A stretch of DNA of 56,665 nucleotides, from the NCBI GenBank assembly GCA_013001695.1, contig JABDMC010000034.1, forward strand, positions 1 through 56,665. Reading direction: 5' to 3'. The notes under the pieces were generated by a model, which did no database searches, was not told the origin of the DNA, and saw nothing but the letters and a program-made list of their open reading frames with translations. A program made the translations under genes and the position numbers. Positions 40,548-51,500 of the stretch are shown here, piece after piece (the first letter of the stretch is position 1; each line of letters starts with the position of its first letter). The DNA comes from Akkermansiaceae bacterium. GTDB lineage: Bacteria; Verrucomicrobiota; Verrucomicrobiia; Verrucomicrobiales; Akkermansiaceae.

Positions 40548-43151
40548 ATGTTCCGTCTCCTCCTCTTTTTCGCCCTGCTCCTCGCGGCCTCCACCGCGTC
40601 GCGGGCCGGGCGCGCCCATCGCGGCCTCCTCGTCCTCTACGACTTCTCCTCGCCGCAGGGCACCGTCGTCAAGGACCGCGCCGGGACCCGCCCGCCGCTC
40701 GACCTCCGCATCGCGAACCCCGGGGCGGTGCGCCGCACCGCAGGCACCCTGCAACTCCACGGCAACGCCGTCATCCGCTCCGATCGCCCCGCCGCGAAGG
40801 TGATCGCTGCCGTCCGGCGCTCGGGGGAACTCACCGTCGAGGCCTGGATCCAGCCGGCCAACACCACCCTCGACGGCCCGGCCCGCATCGTGACCCTCTC
40901 CGCCAACTCCGCGGAACGAAACTTCACGCTCGGGCAGGACGGCCACAAGTTTGACGTGCGCCTCCGCACCACCAGGACCAGCACCAACGGCATCCCATCC
41001 CTGGCGTCCCCGCCGCGCAGCCTGAAGGCGCAACTCGTCCACGTGATCTACACGCGGGGGCGCGACGGGATGGCCCGCCTCTACCTCGACGGGTCACCGC
41101 AGTCCGAGAGGAAGGTCGCGGGCGATCTCCGCAATTGGGATGCCTCCCTCCGCCTGGCGATTGGCAACGAGCTCACCGGCGACCGCCCGTGGAAGGGGAC
41201 CTGTCACCTCGTCGCGATCTACGGGCGGGCTCTCACCCTGCAGGAAGTCCGCGGGAACCACCGCGCCGGCCCGCGCGCCTCCGGAGCGGCGGCCGCCTCC
41301 CCGGGCGATGCCGGGGCCCGCTTCTTCGAAACGAAGATCGCCCCGCTCCTCGCGAGAAACTGCCTCGAATGCCACGACGCCGCCACCCGGAAGGGCGATC
41401 TCGATCTCTCCCGCCGGGACCGCGCCCTGGCCGGCGGCAAGAACGGCAAGGCGCTCGTCCCCGGCGATCCCGACGCCAGCCTCCTCTGGGAGGAGGTCTC
41501 GCATGATGACATGCCCAAGGACCGCGACCCGCTCAAGCCGGAGGAGAAGGCCCTCTTGCAGAAGTGGATCACGGACGGCGCCCGGTGGAGCCTCGAGGCG
41601 ATCGATCCGGCCATCTACGCCCACGCCGGCCCCGCCGGGACCTGGGTGCAACGCCTCACCGTCGCGGAATACATCGCCACCGTGCAACAGACCATGGGGG
41701 TCGACATCAGCGCCGAGGCCCGCCGCCTGCTCCCGCCGGACCTGCGGGCCGACGGCTTCAGCAACACCGCCTACAACCTCAACGTCGACCTCAAGCACGT
41801 CGAGGCCTACGCGCGCCTCGCGGCCGCCATCGTGGACCGCCTCGACGTCCCCCGGTTCGCGGGTCGCTTCTCGAAGAACCGCAAGCTCACCCAGAAGGAG
41901 ATCCGCGCCCTGATCGCGGGGATGGGCCGCTGGATATTGCGCGGGCCGCTCGAGGCGCGCGAGATCGATTCCTACCATGGGATCACCACCACCGTGGCCA
42001 GCGGCGGCGGCGGCTTCGAGGAGGCCGTGCGCTACGTCATCGAGGCCATGCTGCAATCGCCGCGCTTCCTCTACCGCCTCGAGCACCAGCAGGGCGACGG
42101 CGAAATGTGGCCCGCCGGTGATTACGAGCTGGCTTCGCGCCTGAGCTACATCATCTGGGGATGTTCACCCGACGAGACGCTCATGAAGGCCGCCGCGGAG
42201 GGCCTCCTCACCGATCCGGAACGCCTCGAGCACGAGGCGAAGCGCCTCCTGGCGGCCCCCCGCGCCGTGGAGCGCTCCCTGCAGTTCGTCCACGAGTGGC
42301 TCGACCTCGGCCGCCTCGACAACCTCCGGCCGGACCGGACGCGGTTCCCCCGCTGGGACCCCGCCCTGGCCGCAGACATGCAGCGCGAGACCCGCGCCTT
42401 CTTCGAGGAGATCGTGTGGAAGCAGAAGCGCCCGCTCTCCGAACTGCTCAATGCCCCCGTCACCTTCGCCACGCCGCGGCTCGCGGCCCACTACGGTCTC
42501 GCGCCCCGCGGGGCGCCCGGTGAACTTGCCCGCCACGACCTCGACCCCCGGGGGGGCCGCGGCGGTCTCCTCACCCAAGGCAGCGTCCTCACCATCGGCG
42601 GCGACGACGCCTCCATGGTCACCCGGGGGCTCTTCGTGATGCACGACCTCCTGCGCGGAGTCGTCAAGGATCCGCCCCCGGGCGTCGATACCACCCCCAT
42701 CCCGTCCAGCCCCGGCGTCACCCAGCGCTTCGCCGCCGAGCGCCGCATCAACGACAAGGCCTGCGGCGGATGCCACGCCAGGTTCGAGCCCCTCGCCTTC
42801 GCCCTCGAGAAGTACGACGGCCTCGGCGCCTTCCGCCACAAGGACGAGTTCGGGAATGCCCTCCGCGAGGATGGCGAAATCTTCCTCCCCGGCGCGGAGC
42901 GGGCCGTGGCCTACGGGTCGGCCCGCGAGCTGGCGGACTTTCTCGCGGCCAGCGACCGGGTGAAGTCCAGCCTCACGTGGAAGCTCACCCAGTTCGCCCT
43001 CGGCCGCCCCCTCGGCGCCGCCGACGCGCCCCACCTCGAGGCGATCCACCGGGAGGCCCAAAAGAACGGCGGCACCTACCAGGCCACCCTCACCGCCATC
43101 GTCCTCAGCGACCTCGTCCGCCTCACCCGCACCGAACCCGCCCCGCCGTAA
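40548..43151 (+). CDS. Secreted c-type heme protein: LamG, planctomycete-type heme domain, DUF1587/1592/1588/1585
   Basis: 867 aa, exported (signal 'MFRLLLFFALLLAASTASRAG'). Order: LamG/concanavalin-like domain about 25-230; planctomycete-type cytochrome c domain with heme site CLECH and distal Met in 'DDMPKD'; DUF1587 ('LTVAEYIATVQQTMG'); DUF1595/1592 ('YELASRLSYIIWGCSPDETLM', 'HEWLDLGRLDNL'); DUF1588 ('RGGLLTQGSVLTIGGDDASMVTRG') with a second CGGCH; DUF1585 at the end ('FALGRPLGAAD'). These proteins abound in Planctomycetes and Verrucomicrobia and pair with DUF1552 proteins, as here (105-bp gap), perhaps in oxidative attack on polysaccharides; the function is unproven. Confidence 0.9.
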   Translation: MFRLLLFFALLLAASTASRAGRAHRGLLVLYDFSSPQGTVVKDRAGTRPPLDLRIANPGAVRRTAGTLQLHGNAVIRSDRPAAKVIAAVRRSGELTVEAWIQPANTTLDGPARIVTLSANSAERNFTLGQDGHKFDVRLRTTRTSTNGIPSLASPPRSLKAQLVHVIYTRGRDGMARLYLDGSPQSERKVAGDLRNWDASLRLAIGNELTGDRPWKGTCHLVAIYGRALTLQEVRGNHRAGPRASGAAAASPGDAGARFFETKIAPLLARNCLECHDAATRKGDLDLSRRDRALAGGKNGKALVPGDPDASLLWEEVSHDDMPKDRDPLKPEEKALLQKWITDGARWSLEAIDPAIYAHAGPAGTWVQRLTVAEYIATVQQTMGVDISAEARRLLPPDLRADGFSNTAYNLNVDLKHVEAYARLAAAIVDRLDVPRFAGRFSKNRKLTQKEIRALIAGMGRWILRGPLEAREIDSYHGITTTVASGGGGFEEAVRYVIEAMLQSPRFLYRLEHQQGDGEMWPAGDYELASRLSYIIWGCSPDETLMKAAAEGLLTDPERLEHEAKRLLAAPRAVERSLQFVHEWLDLGRLDNLRPDRTRFPRWDPALAADMQRETRAFFEEIVWKQKRPLSELLNAPVTFATPRLAAHYGLAPRGAPGELARHDLDPRGGRGGLLTQGSVLTIGGDDASMVTRGLFVMHDLLRGVVKDPPPGVDTTPIPSSPGVTQRFAAERRINDKACGGCHARFEPLAFALEKYDGLGAFRHKDEFGNALREDGEIFLPGAERAVAYGSARELADFLAASDRVKSSLTWKLTQFALGRPLGAADAPHLEAIHREAQKNGGTYQATLTAIVLSDLVRLTRTEPAPP

Positions 43152-43256
43152 TCCGCCCATCGCCGCATTCCCGGGTTTCTTTTCCGGGATGGTTCCCCTA
43201 GGGTGGACCGACCCACGACATCCGCAAAAACCGCAGGTCTTCGATCTGCCGCCACC

Positions 43257-44654
43257 ATGATCACCCGACGCACCATGCTCCGGGGCCTCGGCGCCACCGC
43301 CATCGGCCTTCCCTTCCTCGAAGAGATGGCCCTCGCGGCGGGATCGCGGGCGCCCGTCATCCCGGTCCGGGCCTTCAACCTCTTCTTCGGCCTCGGCATT
43401 CCGGCCCCGCTGCAGCGCGAGGAATTCGAGGGCGTCCTCGAACCGCTCCAGCCGCTATCCGGCAAGCTTCTCATCATGCGCGGGATCGACCAGGTCCGCT
43501 GCGACGAGGGCGGCATGAACGCCCACTTCGACGGCGCCTCCGGGGCCTTCACCGCGACGCCCCCGAACGGCGAGGCCCGGGCCGGCGGGGCCAGCATCGA
43601 CCAGGTCATCCGCCAGGCCACGCACCCCGGCGGCATGCCGCCCGGCATGGTCCCCACCCTGGTCGGCGGCACGTTCTTCCGGCGCAGCCGCATCAGCCGC
43701 TACGTCCACAGCTACAACGAGGACGGCACCGTGGCGGCCGCCATGCAGGAAAAACCGCGCGACCTCTTCGATCGCGTCTTCGGGAAACTCGACCACGGCG
43801 GCGAGGATCTCCGGCGGGAACGCCTCAAGCGCAGCGTCCTCGACTCCGTGGTCGACCAGTACCGGCACCTCACCGGCCCGAACTCGCCGCTCGGAACCGC
43901 CTCGAAGGCCCGCGTCGCGGAACATCTCGACCGCATTCGCGAGTTCGAGCAACGCGCCTTCGCCATGAAGCACCGCGACGAGAACGGCCCCGGGATGCCG
44001 CCGCGCTCGCAGGTCCCGCATGGCGGTCCCGCCGATCCCGGGGGCCAGGGGATCGACCTCACCCTCGAGGAACTGACCACCGAGTGGCGTCTCATGGCGG
44101 ACCTCTACGCCCTCGCCATCCAGATGGACCGGGCCCGCTTCGGCTCCCTGACCTTCCTCGCCGCCGGGGAGCGCATCCGGCTCACCGGCGACTACCGCTA
44201 CAACGGCCGCCGGGTTTTCGCGTTCGACGATGCCCGCCAGCGGAACGCCACCGGCGAAAAGGGCTGCAGCCACGAGTGGTGGCACGCCTTCAACGAGGGC
44301 CGCAAGAACGAGCAGCTGCGCGCCCACGCGCACATGAAGATGCGCGAACTCGCCTATTTCCTCGGGCGCCTCGACGAAACCACCGAGGCCAACGGCCGCA
44401 GCATCCTCGAAAACTCGCTCCTCACCATCTCCACCGAATCCGGCGACGGCCGCCACAACGATTCCAAGCGGGAACTCTCCGGCGTCTTCCACGCCGTCAC
44501 CGGCGCCAACGGGCGCTTCAAGACCGGCCGCTTCATGGACCTCGAGGCCGAGGGACTCGACGTCTACAACACCATGCTCGCCGCCATGGGCGCCAGGGGC
44601 CGCCTCGGACCGGCAAACCGCGAGCACCGCCCCGTCGACGCCATCCGCGCCTGA
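43257..44654 (+). CDS. DUF1552 protein with Tat-like signal
   Basis: 465 aa. 'MITRRTMLRGLGATAIGLPFLEEMALAAG' is a twin-arginine-type export signal, so it is folded before export. The body is DUF1552: 'FNLFFGLGIPAP', 'GKLLIMRGIDQ', 'RYVHSYNEDGTVA', 'TTEWRLMADLYALAIQMDRARFGSLTFLA', 'NSLLTISTESGDGRHNDSKRELSGVF'. It probably belongs to the DUF1501-like sulfatase/alkaline-phosphatase superfamily but its activity is unknown. Universal partner of the DUF1592-type heme protein upstream. ATG 43257 is chosen because RR follows at once. Confidence 0.9.
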   Translation: MITRRTMLRGLGATAIGLPFLEEMALAAGSRAPVIPVRAFNLFFGLGIPAPLQREEFEGVLEPLQPLSGKLLIMRGIDQVRCDEGGMNAHFDGASGAFTATPPNGEARAGGASIDQVIRQATHPGGMPPGMVPTLVGGTFFRRSRISRYVHSYNEDGTVAAAMQEKPRDLFDRVFGKLDHGGEDLRRERLKRSVLDSVVDQYRHLTGPNSPLGTASKARVAEHLDRIREFEQRAFAMKHRDENGPGMPPRSQVPHGGPADPGGQGIDLTLEELTTEWRLMADLYALAIQMDRARFGSLTFLAAGERIRLTGDYRYNGRRVFAFDDARQRNATGEKGCSHEWWHAFNEGRKNEQLRAHAHMKMRELAYFLGRLDETTEANGRSILENSLLTISTESGDGRHNDSKRELSGVFHAVTGANGRFKTGRFMDLEAEGLDVYNTMLAAMGARGRLGPANREHRPVDAIRA

Positions 44655-44669
44655 GCGGGCGGGCCCGGC

Positions 44670-44825
44670 CTAGTACTGCGGGTCTTTCCGCACCGGGGCC
44701 TGGAGGCGGTAGCCTTCCTCGTGCGCCTTGTAGCCCCCGGCCGCTCCGGCCGCCGCCGCCACAAGGCAACCGTTCAGGCTCAGGGTCGCCATCGCGACGA
44801 CGAGCAACATGATGATCTTCTTCAC
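44670..44825 (-). CDS. Small lipoprotein
   Basis: 51 aa. Starts at GTG 44825: 'VKKIIMLLVVAMATLSLNGC' with lipobox LNGC; mature sequence 'CLVAAAAGAAGGYKAHEEGYRLQAPVRKDPQY' includes an Ala/Gly-rich segment. A start at the internal ATG (44810) would remove the two lysines of the signal, so GTG is preferred. Unknown function; convergent with the DUF1552 gene, 15 bp apart. Confidence 0.65.
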   Translation of the reverse strand: MKKIIMLLVVAMATLSLNGCLVAAAAGAAGGYKAHEEGYRLQAPVRKDPQY

Positions 44826-44878
44826 GGCACCACCATGAACGGACCTCCCCGGGAATGTCAACCGGGTAAACCCCGCTG

Positions 44879-45406
44879 TCACTCCGGATCCGGGGAGGCC
44901 TCCCCCGCGCCCGCCTCCTCGCCGGCGCGCAACGCCGCGGGGTCGATGCGCACCTTCCGGTTCTTGGTGGGCACGCAGAAGACCACCGCGTCGACCCTCG
45001 TCCGCACCACGCTGAACCCCAGGGAGCTGTTGAAGTAGAGCAGGAAGAAGGCCTGGTGCTTGTCGGGTAGCGTCTTCCAGTAGCGCTTGATCTCCGACTC
45101 GAGGGTGATGATCTCGGCCCGCCCTTCCAGGTAGACGAGTTCGCCGAGGCTATCCAGGCCGAACAACCACTCGACCCTCGGGTTGGCCTTGATGTTCGCG
45201 ATCTTGCGGCTGTCCGGTGAGGTGATGGTGATCACCTGGTCCCAGCGGGGCGCCGAGATCGTGCCCATCCACGTGGCGTGCGGCACCCCCTCGCCACTCA
45301 CGGTCGTCAGGAGCCCGATCCCGCGCTCCCCGATGCGGCGCTCGAGGATCTTGCGCACCGAGGCGAGGTCGGCTGCGGTGGGGGTTTGGAATCCTTGTTC
45401 ATCCAC
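44879..45406 (-). CDS. Pyridoxamine 5'-phosphate oxidase-fold protein
   Basis: 175 aa, cytosolic split-barrel flavoprotein-like fold: 'GLLTTVSGEGVPHATWMGTISA', 'VITITSPDSRKIANIKANPRVEWLFGL' and 'YLEGRAEIITLESEIKRYWKTLP' match the general stress protein 26/PPOX group that bind FMN or F420. The end 'LGFSVVRTRVDAVVFCVPTKN' completes the barrel. Start GTG 45406 because nearby ATGs are out of frame. Substrate unknown. 80 bp after pntB on the same strand; cotranscription possible. Confidence 0.8.
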   Translation of the reverse strand: MDEQGFQTPTAADLASVRKILERRIGERGIGLLTTVSGEGVPHATWMGTISAPRWDQVITITSPDSRKIANIKANPRVEWLFGLDSLGELVYLEGRAEIITLESEIKRYWKTLPDKHQAFFLLYFNSSLGFSVVRTRVDAVVFCVPTKNRKVRIDPAALRAGEEAGAGEASPDPE

Positions 45407-45486
45407 GATGGCAGCATACCGCCTGCCACGCGGCGCGTCACGCGCCAATGATCCGCAGTTTCCGCCCCGGCGGCCCCCCGGCGGGG

Positions 45487-46881
45487 TTACTTCAGGCTTT
45501 TGAGGACGCCCTCGAGGCTTTCGCGGGCGTCGCCGAAGAGCATGCGCGTGTTCTCCTTGTAGAAGAGCGGGTTGTCGACGCCGGCGTAGCCGGTCGCCAT
45601 GGACCGCTTCAGGACGATGGTCTTCCTGCCCTTCCAGACCTCGAGGACCGGCATCCCCGCGATGGGACTGTCGGCGTCCTCCTGCGCGGACGGATTCACG
45701 ATGTCGTTGGCGCCGATCACCACCGAGACGTCCACCGCGGGGAAGTCGTCGTTGATCTCGTCCATCTCGAAGACGATGTCGTAGGGGACCTTCGCCTCGG
45801 CGAGCAGGACGTTCATGTGCCCCGGCATGCGGCCCGCCACCGGGTGGATCCCGAAGCGCACCTTGACACCCTGGTCGCGGAGGGTCTTGACGAGCTCGAA
45901 CACGACGTGCTGGGCCTGCGCCACCGCCATCCCGTAACCGGGGACGATCATGACTTCCTTCGCGGCGGCGAGGAGGTTCGCGGTTTCCTCGGCGCTGACG
46001 GCCACCGCTTCCCCGGCGACCCCCGTCGCGGCGCCCTTCCCGGAGCCGCCGCCGAAGCCTCCCGCGATGACCGCGAGAAACTTCCGGTTCATGGCACGGC
46101 ACATGATGTAGCTCAGGATGGCGCCGCTGCTCCCCACGAGGGCCCCCACCACGATGAGGAGATCGTTGCTGAGCATGAAACCCGTCGCCGCCGCGGCCCA
46201 TCCGGAATAGCTGTTGAGCATCGAGACCACCACCGGCATGTCGGCCCCCCCGATCGCCATGACCATGTGGATGCCGAATAACAGGGCGATGACGGTCATC
46301 AGGACCAGGGGGCCGGTCCCGCCGCCCTCCGCCGCCTGCGCGAGGAACATCCTGCCGAACCACAGCGCCAGGACCAGCAGGCCGAGGTTCAGCCAGTGCC
46401 GCGCCGGAAGCATGAGGGGCTTCCCGCCCACCCGCCCGCTGAGCTTGCCGAAGGCCACCACCGATCCGGAGAGCGTCACCGCCCCGATCAGGATGCCCAG
46501 GTAGATCTCGACGTCGTGAATCGTCTTCTCGGCGCCCTCGAAATGGGCCGATGCGTCCGGATCGAGGAAGGCCGCGAAGCCGACGAGCACCGCGGCGAGA
46601 CCCACGAGACTGTGCAGGATGGCCACCAGTTCCGGCATCTGGGTCATCTTCACTTTCCGGGCCAGCCCGAGGCCGACCACCCCGCCGGCGACCATCCCGA
46701 GGATGAGGATCCAGTGGTTCCGGGTGACGACCCCGATGATGGTTGCCAGCAGCGCCATCCCCATCCCGAGGATCCCGTAATAGTTTCCCCGCCGGGCGGT
46801 CTCCTGGTGACTCAGCCCCCCGAGGGCCAGGATGAACAGGACGATCGCGGCAAGATAGGAAACTGTGACGAGCCCGTGCAT
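45487..46881 (-). CDS. pntB: NAD(P) transhydrogenase beta subunit
   Basis: 464 aa, inner membrane. About eight membrane helices (residues 1-260), then domain III with the NADP(H)-binding '[59 protein letters not shown]', 'DINDDF'-like '[25 protein letters not shown]' and '[17 protein letters not shown]'. With PntA it couples proton entry to reduction of NADP by NADH. It starts six bases after pntA. Confidence 0.96.
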   Translation of the reverse strand: MHGLVTVSYLAAIVLFILALGGLSHQETARRGNYYGILGMGMALLATIIGVVTRNHWILILGMVAGGVVGLGLARKVKMTQMPELVAILHSLVGLAAVLVGFAAFLDPDASAHFEGAEKTIHDVEIYLGILIGAVTLSGSVVAFGKLSGRVGGKPLMLPARHWLNLGLLVLALWFGRMFLAQAAEGGGTGPLVLMTVIALLFGIHMVMAIGGADMPVVVSMLNSYSGWAAAATGFMLSNDLLIVVGALVGSSGAILSYIMCRAMNRKFLAVIAGGFGGGSGKGAATGVAGEAVAVSAEETANLLAAAKEVMIVPGYGMAVAQAQHVVFELVKTLRDQGVKVRFGIHPVAGRMPGHMNVLLAEAKVPYDIVFEMDEINDDFPAVDVSVVIGANDIVNPSAQEDADSPIAGMPVLEVWKGRKTIVLKRSMATGYAGVDNPLFYKENTRMLFGDARESLEGVLKSLK

Positions 46882-46887
46882 GTCTCT

Positions 46888-48450
46888 TTACTTGCGGAAC
46901 ATTTCCAGCATGCGGTGCGTGACGGCGAAGCCGCCGGCGATGTTCACGCTCGTGACGAGGATCGCGATGCCCGCCAGGAACTGGATCCACCCGTTCCCCG
47001 ACGAAACGTGCAGGAGGGCCCCGATGATGATGATGCTGCTGATGGCGTTGGTGACGCTCATGAGGGGCGTGTGCAGCGCCGGGGTCACGTTCCAGATCAC
47101 CATGTAGCCGACGAAACACGCCAGGACGAACACCGTGAAGTGCGCCATGAAACTCGGGGGCGCCACGAGACCCATCCCGAAGAGCGCCAGGCCGCCCAGC
47201 AGGAAGGGCAGGATCAGGGCCTTCGCGGAGGCCTTCTCGCGCCGCGGCTCGACCGCCTTCACCGGCGGGGGCTCGGGGGCCTCCGCCTGGGCGGGCGCCG
47301 CGGTCAGCTTCGGGGCCGGCGGCGGCCACGTGATCTCGCCGTTCTTGATCACGGTCGCCCCGCGGATCACCTCGTCGTCCATGTTGACGTCGATGGTGCC
47401 GTCCTTATTCGGGCAAAGCTCGGTCAGGAGGTGGCGCAGGTTCGTGCCATACAGCTGGCTCGACTGCGTGGGCAGGCGGCTGGGAAGGTCGGTGTAGCCG
47501 ATGACCGTGACGCCGTGCTTCCGGACCACCTTTCCGGCCTCGGTGAGGGCGCAGTTGCCGCCCTGCTCGGCGGCGAGGTCGACCACCACGCTGCCGTCGC
47601 GCATCGTCTTGACCATCGGCTCGGTGATCAGTTCGGGGGCGGGTTTCCCGGGAATGAGGGCCGTCGTGATGATGATGTCGACCTCCATCGCCTGGCGCGC
47701 GAAGAGGGCCATCTCGGCCTTGATGAACTCGTCGCTCATCACCTTGGCGTAGCCGCCTTCGCCGCCGCCCTCTTCCTCGAACTCGAGGAGGAGGAATTCG
47801 GCGTCCATGCTTTCCACCTGTTCCTGCACTTCCGGCCGGGTGTCGAAGGCCCGCACGATGGCGCCCATGCTGCGGGCCACCCCGATGGCGGAGAGCCCGG
47901 CCACCCCCGCCCCGATGACGAGCACCGTGGCCGGCGGAATCTTGCCCGCGGCCGTGATCTGGCCGGCGAAGAACCGTCCGAAATGCTGCGCCGCTTCCAC
48001 CACCGCCCGGTAGCCGGCGATGTTGGCCATGGAACTGAGGGCGTCGAGCTTCTGGGCGCGCGAGATGCGCGGGACGCTGTCCATGGCGAGCACCGTGGCC
48101 CCGCGCGCCGCCATGGCGTCCATGAGGGCCTTGTTCTGGCCCGGCCAGATGAAGGAGATGAGCGTCGTCTTGCCGTCCAGCAGCTCGACCTCGTCGATGC
48201 CGAGTTCCGGGTGCTTCTCGGGGGCGCGCACCTTCAGGATGATGTCCGACGACCGCCAGACGGCGTGCGCGTCGGCGCCGACCTCGGCCCCGGCTTCCTT
48301 GTAGGCCTCGTCGGAGAAATTCGCGGCGGCGCCGGCGCCGGCCTCCACCACGACCTTGAACCCGAGGGCCCGCAGTTGCTGCGCGACCTCCGGCGTGCTT
48401 GCCACCCGGCGCTCGCCTTCGTGCAACTCTTTGGGAATTCCCACCTGCAT
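46888..48450 (-). CDS. pntA: NAD(P) transhydrogenase alpha subunit
   Basis: 520 aa, full-length single-chain PntA as in E. coli (not split into PntAA and PntAB). Domain I 1-380 with the NAD(H)-binding fold: '[21 protein letters not shown]', '[32 protein letters not shown]', mobile loop near '[10 protein letters not shown]'. A proline- and alanine-rich linker (about 385-415) leads to the C-terminal membrane part with four helices ('[43 protein letters not shown]'). Makes NADPH from NADH and proton motive force with PntB. Confidence 0.97.
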   Translation of the reverse strand: MQVGIPKELHEGERRVASTPEVAQQLRALGFKVVVEAGAGAAANFSDEAYKEAGAEVGADAHAVWRSSDIILKVRAPEKHPELGIDEVELLDGKTTLISFIWPGQNKALMDAMAARGATVLAMDSVPRISRAQKLDALSSMANIAGYRAVVEAAQHFGRFFAGQITAAGKIPPATVLVIGAGVAGLSAIGVARSMGAIVRAFDTRPEVQEQVESMDAEFLLLEFEEEGGGEGGYAKVMSDEFIKAEMALFARQAMEVDIIITTALIPGKPAPELITEPMVKTMRDGSVVVDLAAEQGGNCALTEAGKVVRKHGVTVIGYTDLPSRLPTQSSQLYGTNLRHLLTELCPNKDGTIDVNMDDEVIRGATVIKNGEITWPPPAPKLTAAPAQAEAPEPPPVKAVEPRREKASAKALILPFLLGGLALFGMGLVAPPSFMAHFTVFVLACFVGYMVIWNVTPALHTPLMSVTNAISSIIIIGALLHVSSGNGWIQFLAGIAILVTSVNIAGGFAVTHRMLEMFRK

Positions 48451-48529
48451 CCTGACCGGCGCAGGCTATGAGGTCACGGCAAAGCCGTCGAGAGCGATGA
48501 TCAGTTATCCCCCGCCGCCGGGCGGCACG

Positions 48530-51500
48530 TCACTTCACCCGGTTAATCCGGTAGTAGCGGTGGCTCACCGCGGTGGGCGCGCTCTCGGTTTCCGGGGGGC
48601 CGGCATCGATCCACTGCATGCGCCCGCCGGTGCCGCCCGCCACCTCGGGACCCCCGCCGGACGGGAGCCAGAGGACGAGGTCGCTGGTGTAGAGGATCTC
48701 GTACTCGGCGAGCGGCGCCCCGTCCCATTCGACCACGATCTCGGTCCGCGCGGCATTCCACGCGATGCTGTGGTTCAGCGGCGGGATGACCGCCAGGTTG
48801 TCGGCCGGGTTGGTGCCTCCGGCGAGCTCCGCGGCATTGGTGAGACCGTCACCGTCAAAGTCGTTTTCGCCGTCGGGGACGCCATCCGGACCGACGCTGC
48901 CGTTGTCGCCGGTGGCGTCGGCGAGGTCCGGCCGGAAGGGATTCTGCACGCCCGGCACCGAGGGGACGAGGTCCCGCACCTCGTCGTAGTCGAAGAGCCC
49001 GTCGCCGTCGCGCTCGATCCCGATGCGCTCCCCGCAGTTGCTCGGAACCGCCGTGAAGGTCACCGGGGCCGCGGCGCTGGCCCGCCCGAGGAGGCTCGCG
49101 AGGCTCTCGGTCACGGTGGCCTCGTCGGATTGGAAGCTGCCGCCCCCGATGTAGCGCCAGCCGCGGGGTTCGCCGTCGACCACCGACTTGGCGATGATGT
49201 CGACGACCCAGAGGTCCCCGAGGGCGAGGAGGGTGTCCATCAGGTTGGCCTCCGGCGTGCCGGGGGTCGCGTCGGTCCGGGTCACCTGCCGGCCGACCGC
49301 GGCGTGCGCGTCGTGGCTCGCCGTCCCGGGTGGCTCGAAATTGTCGGGGTTGTACCCGTAAACCGGGTTGTTGAAATCCGATCCGGTGAACGCCAGCATG
49401 AGGGCCACCATGTCGGCGATCTCCTGGTCGTTGTTGAAGGCGAAGGCCGGCTCCCCGAAGAACCGCGCCAGGGTGTCGACACTGCCGTCATGCAGGAACC
49501 CCGCCCCGGCCCGCGAAGCGTGCGGCGCGCCGCCCGCCGCCGGGTCCGGCGAGACCGTGAAGCCGACCTTGTCGTACATGTTGCGGAGCTGGGGAACCTT
49601 GATGGCGTCCTGCGTCGACCCGTCGATGCCCACGAGGGCGTGGTGGCGCTCGCCGAGGGATCCGGGGGGAATGGCGGTGAATTGCGGGTTGAAAAAGGGA
49701 TTGCCGCCCGATTCGAGGCTGTCGGTCCCGATGCCGATCGGCAGCGCATGGCAGGTGATGCACGCCACCCCGTCAATCTGGCGGCTCACGGGGCGGTAGA
49801 CCTCGGTCAGGGCCCGCCGCGGGTTCCCCGGGGGCAGGGGCGTCCCCTCCGCGAGGGCGAACTTCCCGGTGGCGAAATGCCCCGGCAGCGGCAGGCTCGT
49901 CGGCAGGGTGTTGTCGATGTTCCGGTAGGGATTCGGCGGGAAGTGGATCGTGTCGAGGTAGTCCTCGAACTCCTGCATCTCCCCGCCCGCCGGGGTGGTG
50001 GTCAGCGTCTCGTCGTCGCCGAGGAGGGCCGTGAAGGCGCCGCCGAACTGCTCGATCCCCTGCCGGTCGCCGCGCCAGTGATGCGGCTCCTTGCCGATGA
50101 TGTCCTGCAGCGTCTGGGTCGTCATGGGCCCCTTCATCGGGTGAAACTCCGCGTCGAAGCCCGAATCGAGCAGCGGGAAGTTGCCTCCCTTGTTGATGAC
50201 CACCTCCCCGGGACCGGGGTCCCGGCCGCCGGTGGTGGCCTCCACGATGGTGAGGGCCTCCCCGGACGGGTCGCCGAGGTCCCACGCGAGGCGGTCCATC
50301 CGCGCATCGACATGGCACGAGGCGCAGGAGGTGTGGCCGAGCCCCGAGGTCTCGTGCGTGTCGTAGAGATGGCGCCGGCCGGTTTTCACCTCGGCGGGCG
50401 TCGGATCGAAGAACGGGAGGCGCGTCAGTTCCGTCAGGCCGTCGAGGTCGACGATCGAGACGCTGGCCTCGAAGCGGTTCAGGACGTAGATGCGGCGGTT
50501 CAACTCGTCGATGGCGAGGCCGGTGGGCCCTTCCCCGACCTCCACGACGTCCGTCGGGGCGGCGCGATTGCCCGCCGCGTCGAACACGGCGAGGTTGTTG
50601 GACCCCATCCCCGTCACGAAGGCCAGCGACCCCGCCGCATTCCACGCCACCGCGCGCGGATCCCCCAGGGACCGGTCACGCTCGGTCTGCGCCACGGTCG
50701 GGCTGCTGTAATCGAGGTGCGGATTGAGATCCCCCACGGTCACCGCCCCGGGGCTCGAGGGGGCGAAGGACGCGAAATTCACCCGCAGAAAGGTCCCGTT
50801 GATCTTCGGCTCGAAGCGAATCTCGTTGGTGGCGTCGGTTCCCACCACCACCACCTCGCCGGTCGCCGGGTGCACCGCGATCGCCATGCAGATGTTCATG
50901 AGGCCCCCGGCGTAGGTCACCCCGTTGGTGGCGGTGTCGATGATGGCCACGTCGTGGTCGAGCAGGTCCCAGCCCACCGGACGGCCCGAGGCCGCGGCAT
51001 TCGCCCCGCTGACCCACGGCGTCCAGTCGGTCCCGTTGTCATCCCGCCACGCCCCGGCGGCGTCCTTCTTCACGATCAACCCCACCTGCGGCGGGGTGGC
51101 GAGGGCCGGGTTGAGCGGCGGATCGAATCCGGGCGGCGCGTTGGGCGGCGGGTTGTCCCCGCCGTACGGCCCGGACGGATCGCTGACGATGTTCGGCGGG
51201 AAGGCCAGCGTCCCGCCCCCGCTGTCGAGGCCGCCTGCCAGGACGGTCGATCCGTTCCCCGACTCGTAAATCGCGGCAAACACGGTGGAGCCGTCCCCGC
51301 TCACCGCGAGGGCCCGCGGATCCTCGCCGGCGATCGCGATCTCCAGCGGCGGCACCGCGAGGCCGGCGGGATCGAACACCTGCACGCAGTTCGCCTGCGA
51401 GCAGGTCACGTAGGCCTTTTCGGGGGTCCCCGCGAAGATCACGTCCGCCGGTTCATCCTTCGTCCCCAGGGTGGCGCGGACCACCTGCGCGGCGACATTC